Shown: positions 1-7,868, counted from the stretch's first letter. The stretch: DNA of 64,000 bases from Streptomyces pseudovenezuelae (GCF_001513955.1 NZ_KQ948153.1:157678-221677), one strand, 5' to 3'. Made by a program: numbers and translations. The notes: generated by a model not told the origin, from the sequence alone.

Positions 1-14
1 CTCGTATAGACGAG
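1..14. promoter_or_regulatory. Candidate GntR/KorSA-type operator
   Basis: CTCGT-ATAG-ACGAG is a perfect 5-bp inverted repeat with the GTATAGAC core typical of GntR/HutC-subfamily operators. The same core recurs at 80-87 and a related one at 2954. KorSA of pSAM2 is a GntR repressor, so control of transfer genes is a reasonable inference. No regulator gene lies in the window. Confidence 0.45.
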
Positions 15-79
15 TGGGCAAGTTGTGTGTCAGGGTGATCGTCGTGACCCCGGGAGATCGGGTTCACAGATCGCTACAT

Positions 80-96
80 GTATAGACGAGTAGATA
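80..96. promoter_or_regulatory. Candidate GntR/KorSA-type operator upstream of the first AICE gene
   Basis: GTATAGACGAGTAGATA repeats the GTATAGAC core of site 1-14. Its 14-nt part TAGACGAGTAGATA (83-96) is identical to 2954-2967. In both places it sits just before a ribosome binding site and start codon, which suggests an operator or leader element rather than coding sequence. Confidence 0.45.
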
Positions 97-107
97 GGAA
101 AACTGTC

Positions 108-464
108 TTGCGTACCATCCGTGTTGAGACCTCCGCCGCCACGATCCTCCTGACCGAGGCTCCTGAGCCCAAGGTCCGCGACCGTCAGACCGGCGAGATC
201 GCCAAGGACGCCGTCAGCGGTGAGGCGCTGATGACCATCGGCGTCGTCTACATCGAGGACGGCGAGTCCTCGCTGATCAAGGTCACCGTGCCAGAGGGCG
301 GTGTCTCCGAGGGCCTGAACCTCGGTGCTCCGGTCTCGCTGCCGGGGCTCGTCGCCCGGCCGTGGGAGTCCGTGTTCAACGGCCAGCAGCGCCACGGCAT
401 CGCTTACCGGGCCGCCGCCGTCACCCCGGCCGCGTTCCCGGCCGCCATGGGGGCCACCGCCTGA
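108..464 (+). CDS. Conserved AICE protein upstream of the transfer gene, function unknown
   Basis: About 118 residues from TTG 108; an in-frame ATG at 78 would give 128. TTG 108 is preferred because AGGAAA precedes it at 96-101, while the ATG lies inside the putative operator repeat with no ribosome binding site. The protein is small and soluble, without membrane segments or recognisable catalytic motifs; its middle part (MTIGVVYIEDGE) looks like a compact beta-rich fold. Its stop TGA overlaps the ATG of the transfer gene (TGATG), so the two are translationally coupled. Proteins of this kind recur immediately upstream of traSA in streptomycete AICEs but have no assigned function. Confidence 0.75.
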   Translation: MRTIRVETSAATILLTEAPEPKVRDRQTGEIAKDAVSGEALMTIGVVYIEDGESSLIKVTVPEGGVSEGLNLGAPVSLPGLVARPWESVFNGQQRHGIAYRAAAVTPAAFPAAMGATA

Positions 465-1840
465 TGACCGACCTGACGACACTCCTGGAGGTAGGTGGTC
501 CCCTCGCCGCGCTCGGCGGCGGGACCGCCTACACCCGGGCCAAGTACCCGGCCCTCTACTGGTCCGCCATCGGCGGCCCGATATCCACCGCCCGCCTGCT
601 CAGCTCCTACAGCTCCGTCATGGAGGCCTGCGGCCTGACCGTCGCCCCGTCCCGGCTGCGGGTCCTCGCCGTCAAGGCCACCACCCGGCGTGAAGTCCGG
701 CCGGTCCCGCCCCGCCGGGGCATCATCCGGCCCACCTCGACCGGGCTGCGCCTCCGGCTGCGGCTCGCCCCCGGCCAGGAACCCGCAGACGTCGCCGCCT
801 CGGCCGAACGGCTGCGGCACGCCTGGGGAGTCCACGCCGTCTACGTCACCACAATCAAGCCCGGTGTCGTCGAACTGCGGCTCGTCGGCTACGACGTCCT
901 ACGGCGGGTCCGCATGCCTCGCAACACCGAATCCGGGTTCCTCAAGGTGCCGGTCGCTCTGCGGGAGGACGCCATGCCCTTTGTGCGGGACTACCGGACC
1001 GTTCCCCACCAACTCACCCTCGGCGCAACCCTGTCCGGCAAGTCCATGTACCTGCGCCACCTCATCGCCGGACTGGCTCAACAGCCCGTTGCCCTCGTCG
1101 GCATCGACTGCAAGAGGGGCGTCGAACTGGCGCCCTTCGCCGCCCGCCTGTCCGCCCTCGCTACCGCCCCGGACGAAGCCGCAGACCTGCTGCCCGCGCT
1201 GGTCAAGGAAATGGAGGACCGATACGACCTGATCAAGGCCCGGCAGGGCATCGCGCCCGACACCCCGGACGAGGAGATCACCTCCGACATCTGGGGCCTG
1301 CCCGAGAGCGAACGGCCCGTCCCCATCGTCCTGTTCGTCGACGAGGTGGCCGAACTCTTCCTCACCGCCACCCGCAAGGACGAGGAACGCCGCGACGAGA
1401 TGGTCACCCAGCTCATCCGCCTCGCCCAGCTCGGCCGCGCGGCCGGCATCTACCTCGAAGTCTGCGGGCAGCGCTTCGGCGCCGAACTCGGCAAGGGCGC
1501 CACCATGCTCCGCGCCCAGCTCACCGGCCGCGTCTGCCACCGCGTCAACGACGAAGCCTCCGCCAAGATGGCCCTCGGTGACATCGCCCCGGAAGCAGTC
1601 GACGCCGCCTGCGCCATCGCCCCCGAACTGCCCGGCCTCGCCGTCGCGGGCGACACCTCCGGCGGCTGGTCCCGCATCCGCACCCCGTACCTCACCCTCG
1701 GCGACGCCGCCGAGCTCTGCCGGGAATCGGCGCACCTGGTCCCCGACCTGCCCGCGCTCAAGCCCTTCCAGCCCGACGTCCCCACACGTCCCGTCGAGAC
1801 CCCGGCCCCGGCAGCTCTGCCGCACCCGGTCATCGACTGA
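464..1840 (+). CDS. traSA: FtsK/SpoIIIE-family DNA translocase (TraB/TraSA-like transfer protein)
   Basis: 458 aa. Family knowledge: TraB-type proteins are hexameric FtsK-like pumps that move double-stranded plasmid or AICE DNA between mycelial cells and are the only protein essential for conjugation. Visible motifs: Walker A GATLSGKS at about 187-194 and Walker B ending D293-E294 (VLFVDEV). The C-terminal half has the usual FtsK fold; the N-terminal 100 residues are less conserved. The start ATG at 464 overlaps the preceding stop. Upstream in-frame codons from 362 exist but fall inside the previous gene. No obvious defect is seen. Confidence 0.93.
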   Translation: MTDLTTLLEVGGPLAALGGGTAYTRAKYPALYWSAIGGPISTARLLSSYSSVMEACGLTVAPSRLRVLAVKATTRREVRPVPPRRGIIRPTSTGLRLRLRLAPGQEPADVAASAERLRHAWGVHAVYVTTIKPGVVELRLVGYDVLRRVRMPRNTESGFLKVPVALREDAMPFVRDYRTVPHQLTLGATLSGKSMYLRHLIAGLAQQPVALVGIDCKRGVELAPFAARLSALATAPDEAADLLPALVKEMEDRYDLIKARQGIAPDTPDEEITSDIWGLPESERPVPIVLFVDEVAELFLTATRKDEERRDEMVTQLIRLAQLGRAAGIYLEVCGQRFGAELGKGATMLRAQLTGRVCHRVNDEASAKMALGDIAPEAVDAACAIAPELPGLAVAGDTSGGWSRIRTPYLTLGDAAELCRESAHLVPDLPALKPFQPDVPTRPVETPAPAALPHPVID

Positions 1841-1921
1841 CGCTCACCTCAACCCGGTCGGCGTGACCGCCTCGCGCCACGTCCCTACCCCTGCATGCCT
1901 GAAACCGAAAGGAGCCGGACC

Positions 1922-2542
1922 GTGCGCGCCCATCTGGCCCGTGTCGACGCCGTGTTGGTGCAGGCGCTCATCGCCGCCGCACTGTCCTTCGCACACATCC
2001 ACGACATCGCCATGGCGACCGGACAGGACGGATGGAAGGCGTGGGCCTACCCGATCAGCGTTGACCTGCTGCTCGTCGCCGCATGGCGTCGACTGCGCTC
2101 CGGTACGGCCAAAGCGGCGGCCTGGTGCTGGTTCGTCATCGCACTCACCGCCTCCCTCGGCGCCAACGTCGCCACCGCCGGACTCCTGGACATGACCGAT
2201 GTGCCGACCTGGTTGCGCATCCTCGTCGCGGGCTGGCCCGCGGTCGCCTTCCTCGGCGGGACCCTTCTCGCGCACTCGGCGCCCAAGGCGGCCGCGGACG
2301 AGATGGGCACGGAACTCGTCGAGGACCAGGAGGACGAGCCCGAAGCCGCGCCCGACCAACCCGCCAGCGAGCCACCCCCACCGCCCCCGACCGTCTCGGT
2401 CCCGGTCGCCCTGGTCGACCACGCCCGCAAGGTCGCCGCCGAACACCACACCCGCACCGGAACCCCGATCGACACCTCAACTCTCCGCGCCCGCCTCGGC
2501 GTCCCGGCCGCCATGGCCGAAGCCATCGCCGCCCAACTCTGA
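1922..2542 (+). CDS. DUF2637 membrane spread protein (SpdA/SpdB2-like)
   Basis: 206 aa from GTG 1922, chosen because AAAGGAG (1908-1914) lies 7 nt upstream; an ATG at 1895 has no such site. Four hydrophobic segments fill the first 125 residues. A Pro/Glu-rich linker follows, then a C-terminal helix-turn-helix-like stretch (from VALVDHARKVAAEHH), as in many plasmid spread proteins. Such proteins help distribute the element along the recipient mycelium (pock formation). By order and size it resembles pSAM2 spdA; this is recalled, not checked. Confidence 0.85.
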   Translation: MRAHLARVDAVLVQALIAAALSFAHIHDIAMATGQDGWKAWAYPISVDLLLVAAWRRLRSGTAKAAAWCWFVIALTASLGANVATAGLLDMTDVPTWLRILVAGWPAVAFLGGTLLAHSAPKAAADEMGTELVEDQEDEPEAAPDQPASEPPPPPPTVSVPVALVDHARKVAAEHHTRTGTPIDTSTLRARLGVPAAMAEAIAAQL

Positions 2543-2554
2543 AAGGAGACTCGC

Positions 2555-2746
2555 GTGTCCGCGAACCGCCGCTTCCGCAACGTCACCCGCATCGGCCCCG
2601 TCCAGGTCGCCACCTCATACGACGGCCGGGGCCGTGAGAAGCACACCGCCGCCTGCACCGCCCCACGCTGCGGCTTCTCCGCCGACTACGACAGCCGCGC
2701 CGCCGCCGAACTGGCCGCCCGCACCCACCGCTGCCCCGTCCGCTGA
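2555..2746 (+). CDS. spdB: Mobile element transfer protein SpdB
   Basis: 63 aa from GTG 2555, with GAAAGGAG at 2541-2548. The sequence is basic, with a Cys/His pattern (C..C at AACTAPRCGF and a later H.C) suggesting a small zinc-binding or DNA-binding fold. It matches the small mobile-element transfer protein family SpdB, found between the DUF2637 gene and spdC/spdD in AICEs. It starts 12 nt after the previous stop, so it is very probably in one operon. Confidence 0.85.
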   Translation: MSANRRFRNVTRIGPVQVATSYDGRGREKHTAACTAPRCGFSADYDSRAAAELAARTHRCPVR

Positions 2747-2761
2747 AAGGACCCACGCCCC

Positions 2762-2956
2762 GTGACCGTCAGCCTGCCGCTCGTCGTCGTCCTCGGATTC
2801 TTCGCCTGGGGAGCGGTCAAGTTCCTCGGCGTCCGCACCTGGATCGTCGTCCTGATCGCCCTCTTCGGATTCTGGCTCTCCCACACCTTCCTCGCCCCCG
2901 CCATCGAATCCGGCACACGCTCGGGCGTCACCGTCACAAACGGCTCACATGCCTAG
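2762..2956 (+). CDS. Small AICE membrane protein (SpdC-like)
   Basis: 64 aa from GTG 2762, preceded by AAAGGA. Two hydrophobic segments (VSLPLVVVLGFFAWGAVKFL and WIVVLIALFGFWLSHTFL) make it a small two-pass membrane protein. Position and size match pSAM2 spdC from memory. Its last codons overlap the repeated operator-like motif at 2954. Confidence 0.75.
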   Translation: MTVSLPLVVVLGFFAWGAVKFLGVRTWIVVLIALFGFWLSHTFLAPAIESGTRSGVTVTNGSHA

Positions 2957-2967
2957 ACGAGTAGATA
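2954..2967. promoter_or_regulatory. Second copy of the TAGACGAGTAGATA motif before spdD
   Basis: Identical to 83-96, and again followed by a purine-rich ribosome binding site (AAGAAAGG) and a start codon. It suggests separate control or a mRNA leader for the spdD-repSA part of the operon. Confidence 0.4.
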
Positions 2968-2981
2968 AGAAAGGCTCCGTC

Positions 2982-3230
2982 GTGTTCCTGCCTAAGTACC
3001 CCGACAACCCGACCCCGCCGCCCGCACACACCCAAACCGCACCGACCGACCCGGCACCCGCACGTTGCTCGCTGCCGTCGGTGTCCATCGATCAGAAGGC
3101 GGTCGTCGCCCTGGTCGTCGGCGGAGTCGTCCTCACCGCGCTCCTGGCCGCCGTCGCCGTCACGGCCATCTCCGTCGCCATCGCGGCCGTGGTCCTGCGC
3201 TCCCTGCTCCGCGACCACAACCGGCGCTGA
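2982..3230 (+). CDS. spdD: SpdD-like spread protein
   Basis: 82 aa from GTG 2982, chosen because AAGAAAGG lies 7 nt upstream; an in-frame ATG at 2949 would add 11 residues encoded by the repeated operator motif. A proline-rich N-terminus (YPDNPTPPPAHTQ) is followed by one long hydrophobic region (VVALVVGGVVLTALLAAVA onward), giving one or two membrane helices and a short basic tail. It matches the SpdD family of AICE spread proteins. repSA follows after about 95 nt. Confidence 0.8.
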   Translation: MFLPKYPDNPTPPPAHTQTAPTDPAPARCSLPSVSIDQKAVVALVVGGVVLTALLAAVAVTAISVAIAAVVLRSLLRDHNRR

Positions 3231-3325
3231 CCCCACCCGGCCTCCGGGGCGACGGCACACGACCAAGCATTACGCCGCCCCGGGGCCTGTTCCTCCCGAC
3301 CGAGCAAGCCAGAAGGAGAAACGCC

Positions 3326-4675
3326 ATCTTCACCCGCACGACCCCGGCCCCCGTGCCGGAACTCGCGAACCTGGCCGCCCAGGGCACCCTCCCCGGTATC
3401 CTCCGCCAGCTCTCCACCCTCGGCGGCTGCACCCATCCCATACGCCTCGACGGCCACCGCACCGAATACGACCTCGACACCACCACCGGCGAGATCGGCC
3501 GCATCCTCCACCAGCTCGACTCGACCAGCCTCCCCGCCGGCCAACTCCTCGTCCGCTGCAACAACCGCCGCACCACCCGCTGCCCGGCCTGCGCCGAGGT
3601 CTACCGCCGCGACACCTTCCACCTCATCACCGCCGGACTCCGCGGCGGCAAGGGGACCCCCGAACAGGTCGGCGCCCACCCGCGCGTGTTCGCCACCTTC
3701 ACCGCCCCCGGCTTCGGCCCGGTCCACAACCGCCGCACCGACGGCCGCCCCTGCCGCTGCGGCCACCACCACGACCAGCACGACGACACCCTCGGCACCC
3801 CACTCAACCCCGACACCTACGACTACGAAGCCGCCGTCCTCTGGAACGCCCACGCAGGCGACCTCTGGCGACGCTTCTCGATCTACCTCCGCCGGGAGGT
3901 CGCCAAGCGCGCAGGCCTCTCACAACGCCGACTCCGCGACCACGCCCGCGTCTCGTTCGCCAAGGTCGCTGAGTACCAGAAGCGCGGCGCCGTCCACTTC
4001 CACGCGGTCATCCGACTCGACGGCCCCGGCGGAGGCAGCACCCCACCGCCCGCCTGGGCCACCGCCGAACTCCTCACCGACGCCATAGAAGCGGCCGTCT
4101 CCAAGGTCCGCGTGGACGGCCCCACCCTCGATGGCCGCACCCACACCTTCACCTTCGGCGACCAACTCGACGTCCGCACCATTCGCTCCGCCGACTTCAA
4201 CGACGGCCAGGAGCTGACCGAACGAGCCGTTGCCTCCTACATCGCCAAGTACGCCACCAAGGGCGCCGAAACAGCCACAGGCGCCCTCGACCGCCCCCTC
4301 AAGTTCGTCGCCGAACTCGCCCAACTCGACATCAGCGACCACGCCCGCCAACTCATCCGCACCGCCTGGACCCTCGGCGCCCGCAAGGACCTCGAACACC
4401 TCCGCCTGCGCCCCTGGGCGCACATGCTCGGCTTCCGCGGCCACTTCTCCACCAAATCCCGCCGCTACTCCACCACCCTTGGCGCACTCCGCAACGCACG
4501 CGCCGAATGGCGCCGCGCCCAATCCGCGCCGACGGCCAACGGGCCCGAGCCCGAGACGACGTACGTCCTTGCCCACTGGGTCTTCGCCGGAACCGGCCTG
4601 TCCTCCGCCGAAGCCTGGCTGTCCGCGTCCCTCGAACCCGCCCTCGGTACAGAAGGAGAGCCAACCCATGCGTGA
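3326..4675 (+). CDS. repSA: Replication initiator RepSA (rolling circle, HUH type)
   Basis: 449 aa if translated from ATC 3326. Visible features: a Cys-rich N-terminal segment (RCNNRRTTRCPACAEVYRR), the HUH metal motif H224-F-H226 (AVHFHAVIRL) and the nicking motif Y305-IAK-Y309. These are the hallmarks of RepSA-type initiators, which cut the origin and prime rolling-circle copying of the excised element. Oddity: a strong ribosome binding site (AGAAGGAG, 3311-3318) is followed at 7 nt by ATC, not ATG/GTG. The only upstream alternatives are CTG 3287 and TTG 3065, neither with a good site. The 3' end overlaps xis by 8 nt. Confidence 0.9.
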   Translation: MFTRTTPAPVPELANLAAQGTLPGILRQLSTLGGCTHPIRLDGHRTEYDLDTTTGEIGRILHQLDSTSLPAGQLLVRCNNRRTTRCPACAEVYRRDTFHLITAGLRGGKGTPEQVGAHPRVFATFTAPGFGPVHNRRTDGRPCRCGHHHDQHDDTLGTPLNPDTYDYEAAVLWNAHAGDLWRRFSIYLRREVAKRAGLSQRRLRDHARVSFAKVAEYQKRGAVHFHAVIRLDGPGGGSTPPPAWATAELLTDAIEAAVSKVRVDGPTLDGRTHTFTFGDQLDVRTIRSADFNDGQELTERAVASYIAKYATKGAETATGALDRPLKFVAELAQLDISDHARQLIRTAWTLGARKDLEHLRLRPWAHMLGFRGHFSTKSRRYSTTLGALRNARAEWRRAQSAPTANGPEPETTYVLAHWVFAGTGLSSAEAWLSASLEPALGTEGEPTHA

Positions 4676-4850
4676 CGACGAGCTGTTGACCGTGCCCGAC
4701 GTGATGGCGCGCCTCAAGCTCGGGCGGTCCACGGTCTACGACCTGATCCGCTCCCGTCGCCTGCCCTCGATCACCATCGGCCGGTGCCGTCGCATTCCGG
4801 CGCGGGCTGTCCGCGAGTACATCACCAACGAACTGGAGGCGGCGGCCTGA
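4668..4850 (+). CDS. xis: Excisionase, MerR/AlpA-like helix-turn-helix (Xis)
   Basis: 60 aa, ATG 4668, with AGAAGGAG (4651-4658) upstream and inside the end of repSA. It is a single winged helix (LLTVPDVMARLKLGRSTVYD, then R.LPSITIGRCRRIP) as in AlpA/BldC-type excisionases, which direct the integrase towards excision. It overlaps the integrase start (TGATG), so xis and int are coupled. Confidence 0.92.
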   Translation: MRDDELLTVPDVMARLKLGRSTVYDLIRSRRLPSITIGRCRRIPARAVREYITNELEAAA

Positions 4851-6001
4851 TGGCCCAGCAACGCAAGCGGAACCCCAACGGCGCCGGCACCATCACCAAG
4901 CGCAAGGACGGCCGCTATCAGTGCGCGGTCTACGTCCTCCAGCCGGACGGCACCCGAGCCCGCAAGTTCGCGTACGGCAAGACCTGGCAGGAGTGCGACA
5001 CCAAGCGCCGTGAGCTGCTGGCCAAGGTCGACCAGGGCGTACCCGTGCCCACCCGCTCGGCGAAGCTCTCCGACTGGCTGCCCTACTGGCTGGACAACAT
5101 CGTCAAGCCTCGCCGGAAGCTCAGCACCTACGACAAGTACGAGGCGCACGTCAGGCTCTACCTCGTGCCCATGCTCGGCTCCAAGCGGCTCGAATCCCTC
5201 GGCGTCGCCGACGTACGGCGCTTCCTGACCCAGCTGGAGAACAGGACGACAGCGGCCACGGCCAAGGAGTCGCACCGAGTGCTGCGTACGGCCCTGTCCG
5301 CTGCCTGCCGGGAAGAGCTGATCGCACGGAACGTGGCAGGCCTTGTCGAGCCGCCCCGGGCCTCGTCGCGCGAGCTGAGTCCCTGGACGCTTGACGAGAC
5401 CTTGGACTTCCTCGCCGCCTCCCGGAAGGACCCGATGTACGCGGCTTTCGTTCTCGCCATCGCCATGGGACTGCGGCGCGGCGAACTCGTCGGGCTGCGC
5501 TGGACCGACGTGGACCTGGACAAGCGCGTTTTGTACATCCGCCAGCAGACCCAGCGGCGGCGCGGGGTCCTCTATGACGACGACACCAAGAACCGCCGCA
5601 ACCGTGCCCTTCCGCTCCCGGCGATGTGCATCGCTCCGCTGCGCTGGCACCGCATGCGGCAGGTGGCTGCCAAGCAGCGCGCGGGGGAGTCGTGGGATGA
5701 CGGTGGCTACGTCTTCGCCACCCGGAACGGCCGCCCGGTCGAGCCGCGCAACGTGTACCGCTCCTTCACCCGCGTCGCCCAGTCCGCCGGCCTTCGCGTG
5801 ATCCGGTTGCACGACGCCCGGCACGGCACCGCCACCCTCCTCACCGCTGCCGGGGTGGCGCCCCGCGTCGTGATGGAGATCCTCGGGCACAGTCAGATCA
5901 GCATCACCATGGACGTGTACACGCACGTCGTGCAGGACACCCAACGGGAGGCCATCAGTCACATGGATCGGCTGCTCAAGAGGCGTCCCGGTCGTCAGTG
6001 A
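4850..6001 (+). CDS. int: Tyrosine-type site-specific integrase
   Basis: 383 aa. An N-terminal AP2-like arm-binding region (DGRYQCAVYVLQPDG) and a SAM-like core-binding domain (about 70-165) precede the catalytic domain. Active-site residues are visible: R209 (GLRRGEL), H321-x-x-R324 (LHDARHG), H347 (LGHSQISIT) and nucleophile Y357 (DVYTHV). It catalyses integration into, and with Xis excision from, the adjacent tRNA-Arg 3' end. It lies 83 nt from the tRNA, the usual int-proximal arrangement. Confidence 0.95.
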   Translation: MAQQRKRNPNGAGTITKRKDGRYQCAVYVLQPDGTRARKFAYGKTWQECDTKRRELLAKVDQGVPVPTRSAKLSDWLPYWLDNIVKPRRKLSTYDKYEAHVRLYLVPMLGSKRLESLGVADVRRFLTQLENRTTAATAKESHRVLRTALSAACREELIARNVAGLVEPPRASSRELSPWTLDETLDFLAASRKDPMYAAFVLAIAMGLRRGELVGLRWTDVDLDKRVLYIRQQTQRRRGVLYDDDTKNRRNRALPLPAMCIAPLRWHRMRQVAAKQRAGESWDDGGYVFATRNGRPVEPRNVYRSFTRVAQSAGLRVIRLHDARHGTATLLTAAGVAPRVVMEILGHSQISITMDVYTHVVQDTQREAISHMDRLLKRRPGRQ

Positions 6002-6026
6002 CCGGTCGTGAGTGATCGCCCTCGTT

Positions 6027-6048
6027 GATGTCAAAAGTGGATGTCAAA
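6027..6048. repeat. Short direct repeat between int and the attachment site
   Basis: GATGTCAAA occurs at 6027-6035 and 6040-6048, 13 bp apart. Its position, between int and the att core, fits an arm-type Int or Xis binding site; this is inference only. Confidence 0.35.
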
Positions 6049-6080
6049 GGCCCCGGACCATGATCGGTCCGGGGCCTTTT
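6046..6080. terminator. Bidirectional intrinsic terminator between int and tRNA-Arg
   Basis: A 14-bp stem (AAAGGCCCCGGACC pairing with GGTCCGGGGCCTTT), a 6-nt loop and a T run on each strand separate convergent int and tRNA transcription. Confidence 0.85.
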
Positions 6081-6083
6081 GGC

Positions 6084-6128
6084 TGGTGCCCCCGGCAGGA
6101 TTCGAACCTGCGACACCCGCTTTAGGAG
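6084..6128. other. Int-proximal attachment site (3' half of tRNA-Arg)
   Basis: The integrase gene abuts the 3' end of the tRNA, so crossover must lie in the tRNA 3' part. The element rebuilds the intact T-arm, acceptor strand and CCA. The exact core cannot be fixed because the other junction is outside the window. Confidence 0.7.
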
Positions 6129-6159
6129 AGCGGTGCTCTATCCCCTGAGCTACGAAGGC
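6084..6159 (-). tRNA. tRNA-Arg, anticodon CCU
   Basis: Cloverleaf read on the minus strand: acceptor 5' strand 6159-6153, D arm 6150-6135, anticodon stem 6133-6129/6121-6117 with loop 6128-6122 (anticodon CCU at 6126-6124), T arm 6111-6095, acceptor 3' strand 6094-6088, discriminator A at 6087 and encoded CCA 6086-6084. The acceptor stem has two U-G pairs (GCCUUCG with CGGGGGC). The gene is the AICE integration target. Confidence 0.95.
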
Positions 6160-6661
6160 GGGGGCTTGTAGAGAACCTTGTTGAAAATCCAGGGTGTGGA
6201 TCTTCGACGCGGCATACAAGCCCGCTGGTCGGACGCGGTTCGAAGGGTGCCGCAGCGCTACCTGGGTGGACAACACGACGCACCAACGACTGACCAGGGA
6301 CAGCGTAGCGGATGCGCGTCGGCGAGGTGCCTCCGTATAGGGACAGGAGATCGGGGCGGCGAGTTGGAGCGTCTCTGACCTGCTGTTTCTTCGAACCGTG
6401 GTGCAAGGTGAGTGGAAGCCGAGGGGCTGAGGGCGGAGGTGGGGGGCGGTCGGACCGTTCTGCTCCTTGGATCGCTTCCCGGTCTCGGCGGATGCTCCGG
6501 TGGGTCGTTTGAGGTTGCCGTCGTCAAGATCCCGCCCGGCCCGGGAGCGGCGGCGATTGCGGTGCACGCCGTCGCTGATCGTCGCTTTCCGTGGTTCCAT
6601 GCGTCGGACCGGGGCCGGGAGGCCACGGCCGTTGGCGCGCAGGAGGGCGTCGAGCGGCAAC
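6160..6661. other. About 500 bp without a convincing gene
   Basis: The segment upstream of tRNA-Arg must hold the tRNA promoter (roughly 6160-6230, minus strand). Beyond that, open frames on both strands have poor third-position GC bias and no recognisable motif. It looks like decayed sequence next to the pseudogene at 6662. Confidence 0.5.
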
Positions 6662-6872
6662 GAAGCCGCAGGTGTGGTCGGCTCCGTCGGCGTCCAGCTC
6701 GCCGTGGCCCGCGGAGGCACCGTGATCGGCACGGTGTCCGAGGCCAACCACGACTTCCTGCGCGGCTGCCGAAGGGCGGTTGAGCGTGCGGGGCGACCGC
6801 AGCCTCCCGCTCGCCGACGCCGCCAGGGCGCACGAGCTGATCGAGTCCGGCCATGCCCGTAGGGGGAGCTGA
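6662..6872 (+). pseudogene. Remnant of a zinc-type quinone oxidoreductase (MDR family)
   Basis: Frame 2 encodes GSVGVQLAVARGGTVIGTVS, the NAD(P)-binding Rossmann segment of MDR quinone oxidoreductases. After a deletion and a frame change near 6775, frame 3 encodes LPLADAARAHELIESGHAR, the typical C-terminal end of the same family, followed by TGA at 6870. The catalytic N-terminal half and about 80 middle residues are missing. The neighbours are aldo/keto and alcohol dehydrogenase genes, so this was probably part of the same detoxification block. Confidence 0.75.
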
Positions 6873-6881
6873 GCAGGGACC

Positions 6882-7868
6882 CTACTTGTCCACCAGCGAC
6901 ATGTGGTGCTCGTTGTAGCGGTCTCCCTGGACCCCGATCCGTCCTGCGAGCTCGTTGAGGTCCGACAGTTCGTCCGCGGAGAGCGGGACGTGTGTGGCCC
7001 CGGAGTTCTCCTCGATGCGTGCGGTGCGGCGGGTTCCGGGGATGGGCACGATCGACGGATGCTGGGCGAGCAGCCAGGCGAGGGCGACCTGCCCCGGTGT
7101 GGCGTCCTTGGCCGTCGCGAGGGCCCCGATGTGCTCGACGAGGGTCTGGTTCGCCGCCCGGTTCTCGGCCGTGAAACGGGGAATTGTGGTGCGTACGTCA
7201 TTGGCGGCGAACGGCGTCGAGGCGTCCACCGCCCCGGTCAGGAACCCCTTGCCGAGGGGGCTGAAGGGTACGAATCCGATGCCGAGCGCCACGCATGTCG
7301 GCAGGACCTCCGGCTCGGGGTCCCGGGTCCACAGTGAGTACTCGCTCTGCACCGCCGTCACGGGGTGGACGGCGTGGGCGCGTCGGATGGTCTGCGCGCC
7401 GGCCTCCGAGAGTCCGAAGCAGCGGACCTTGCCCTCCCGCACGAGTTCGCCCACTGTGCCGGCGACGTCTTCGATGGGTACGTCCGGGTCGACGCGGTGC
7501 TGGTAGAACAGGTCGAGCCGCTCGACCCCGAGCCGTTTGAGCGAGGCGTTCGCGACGGAACGGATCTGTTCGGGCCGGCTGTTCAGCCCGACGGACGCCC
7601 CGTTCTCGATGCGGAATCCGAACTTGGTGGCGATGACCACCTGGTCGCGCACGGGGGCCAGGGCCTCGCCGACGAGTTCCTCGTTGACGTAGGGGCCGTA
7701 CACCTCCGCGGTGTCGAAGAACGTGACGCCCAGATCCACGGCGCCCCGCAGTACGGCGATCATGTCGCTGCGGTCGCCGGGGTTCGGGCCGTAACTCTGG
7801 GACATGCCCATGGCGCCGAGGCCGATGGCGGAGACCTGTAGGTCGCGTCCGAGAGTGCGCGTGTGCAT
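6882..7868 (-). CDS. Aldo/keto reductase
   Basis: 328 aa from ATG 7868, with GGAGG 5 nt upstream. The catalytic tetrad is present: D52, Y57 (FDTAEVYGP), K82 (ATKFGF) and H124 (LFYQHRVDP). The C-terminal NADPH site is present too (SIVPIPGTRR). It reduces aldehydes/ketones with NADPH in the cytoplasm; the substrate is unknown. The family resembles YajO/AKR13-type proteins that also act on methylglyoxal or quinones. The amidohydrolase gene lies 20 nt upstream in the same direction, so the two are likely co-transcribed. Confidence 0.93.
   Translation of the reverse strand: MHTRTLGRDLQVSAIGLGAMGMSQSYGPNPGDRSDMIAVLRGAVDLGVTFFDTAEVYGPYVNEELVGEALAPVRDQVVIATKFGFRIENGASVGLNSRPEQIRSVANASLKRLGVERLDLFYQHRVDPDVPIEDVAGTVGELVREGKVRCFGLSEAGAQTIRRAHAVHPVTAVQSEYSLWTRDPEPEVLPTCVALGIGFVPFSPLGKGFLTGAVDASTPFAANDVRTTIPRFTAENRAANQTLVEHIGALATAKDATPGQVALAWLLAQHPSIVPIPGTRRTARIEENSGATHVPLSADELSDLNELAGRIGVQGDRYNEHHMSLVDK

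Larger units (their letters stand above)
1..6128. mobile_element. Right part of a pSAM2/SLP1-type integrative and conjugative element (AICE)
   Basis: The gene order is FtsK/SpoIIIE-like transfer protein, four small spd-type spread genes, RepSA initiator, excisionase, tyrosine integrase. The integrase is followed directly by the 3' end of a tRNA-Arg gene. This is the standard architecture of actinomycete integrative and conjugative elements, which excise, replicate by rolling circle and move as double-stranded DNA using a single TraB-type pump. The regulators (korSA/pra type) and the second attachment site are not in the window and should lie to its left. All genes are intact apart from an unusual repSA start codon. 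Confidence 0.93.

Noticed and set aside
6031..6747. 238-aa minus-strand frame across tRNA-Arg
   Set aside because: It spans the tRNA and terminator and has no recognisable motif or codon bias.
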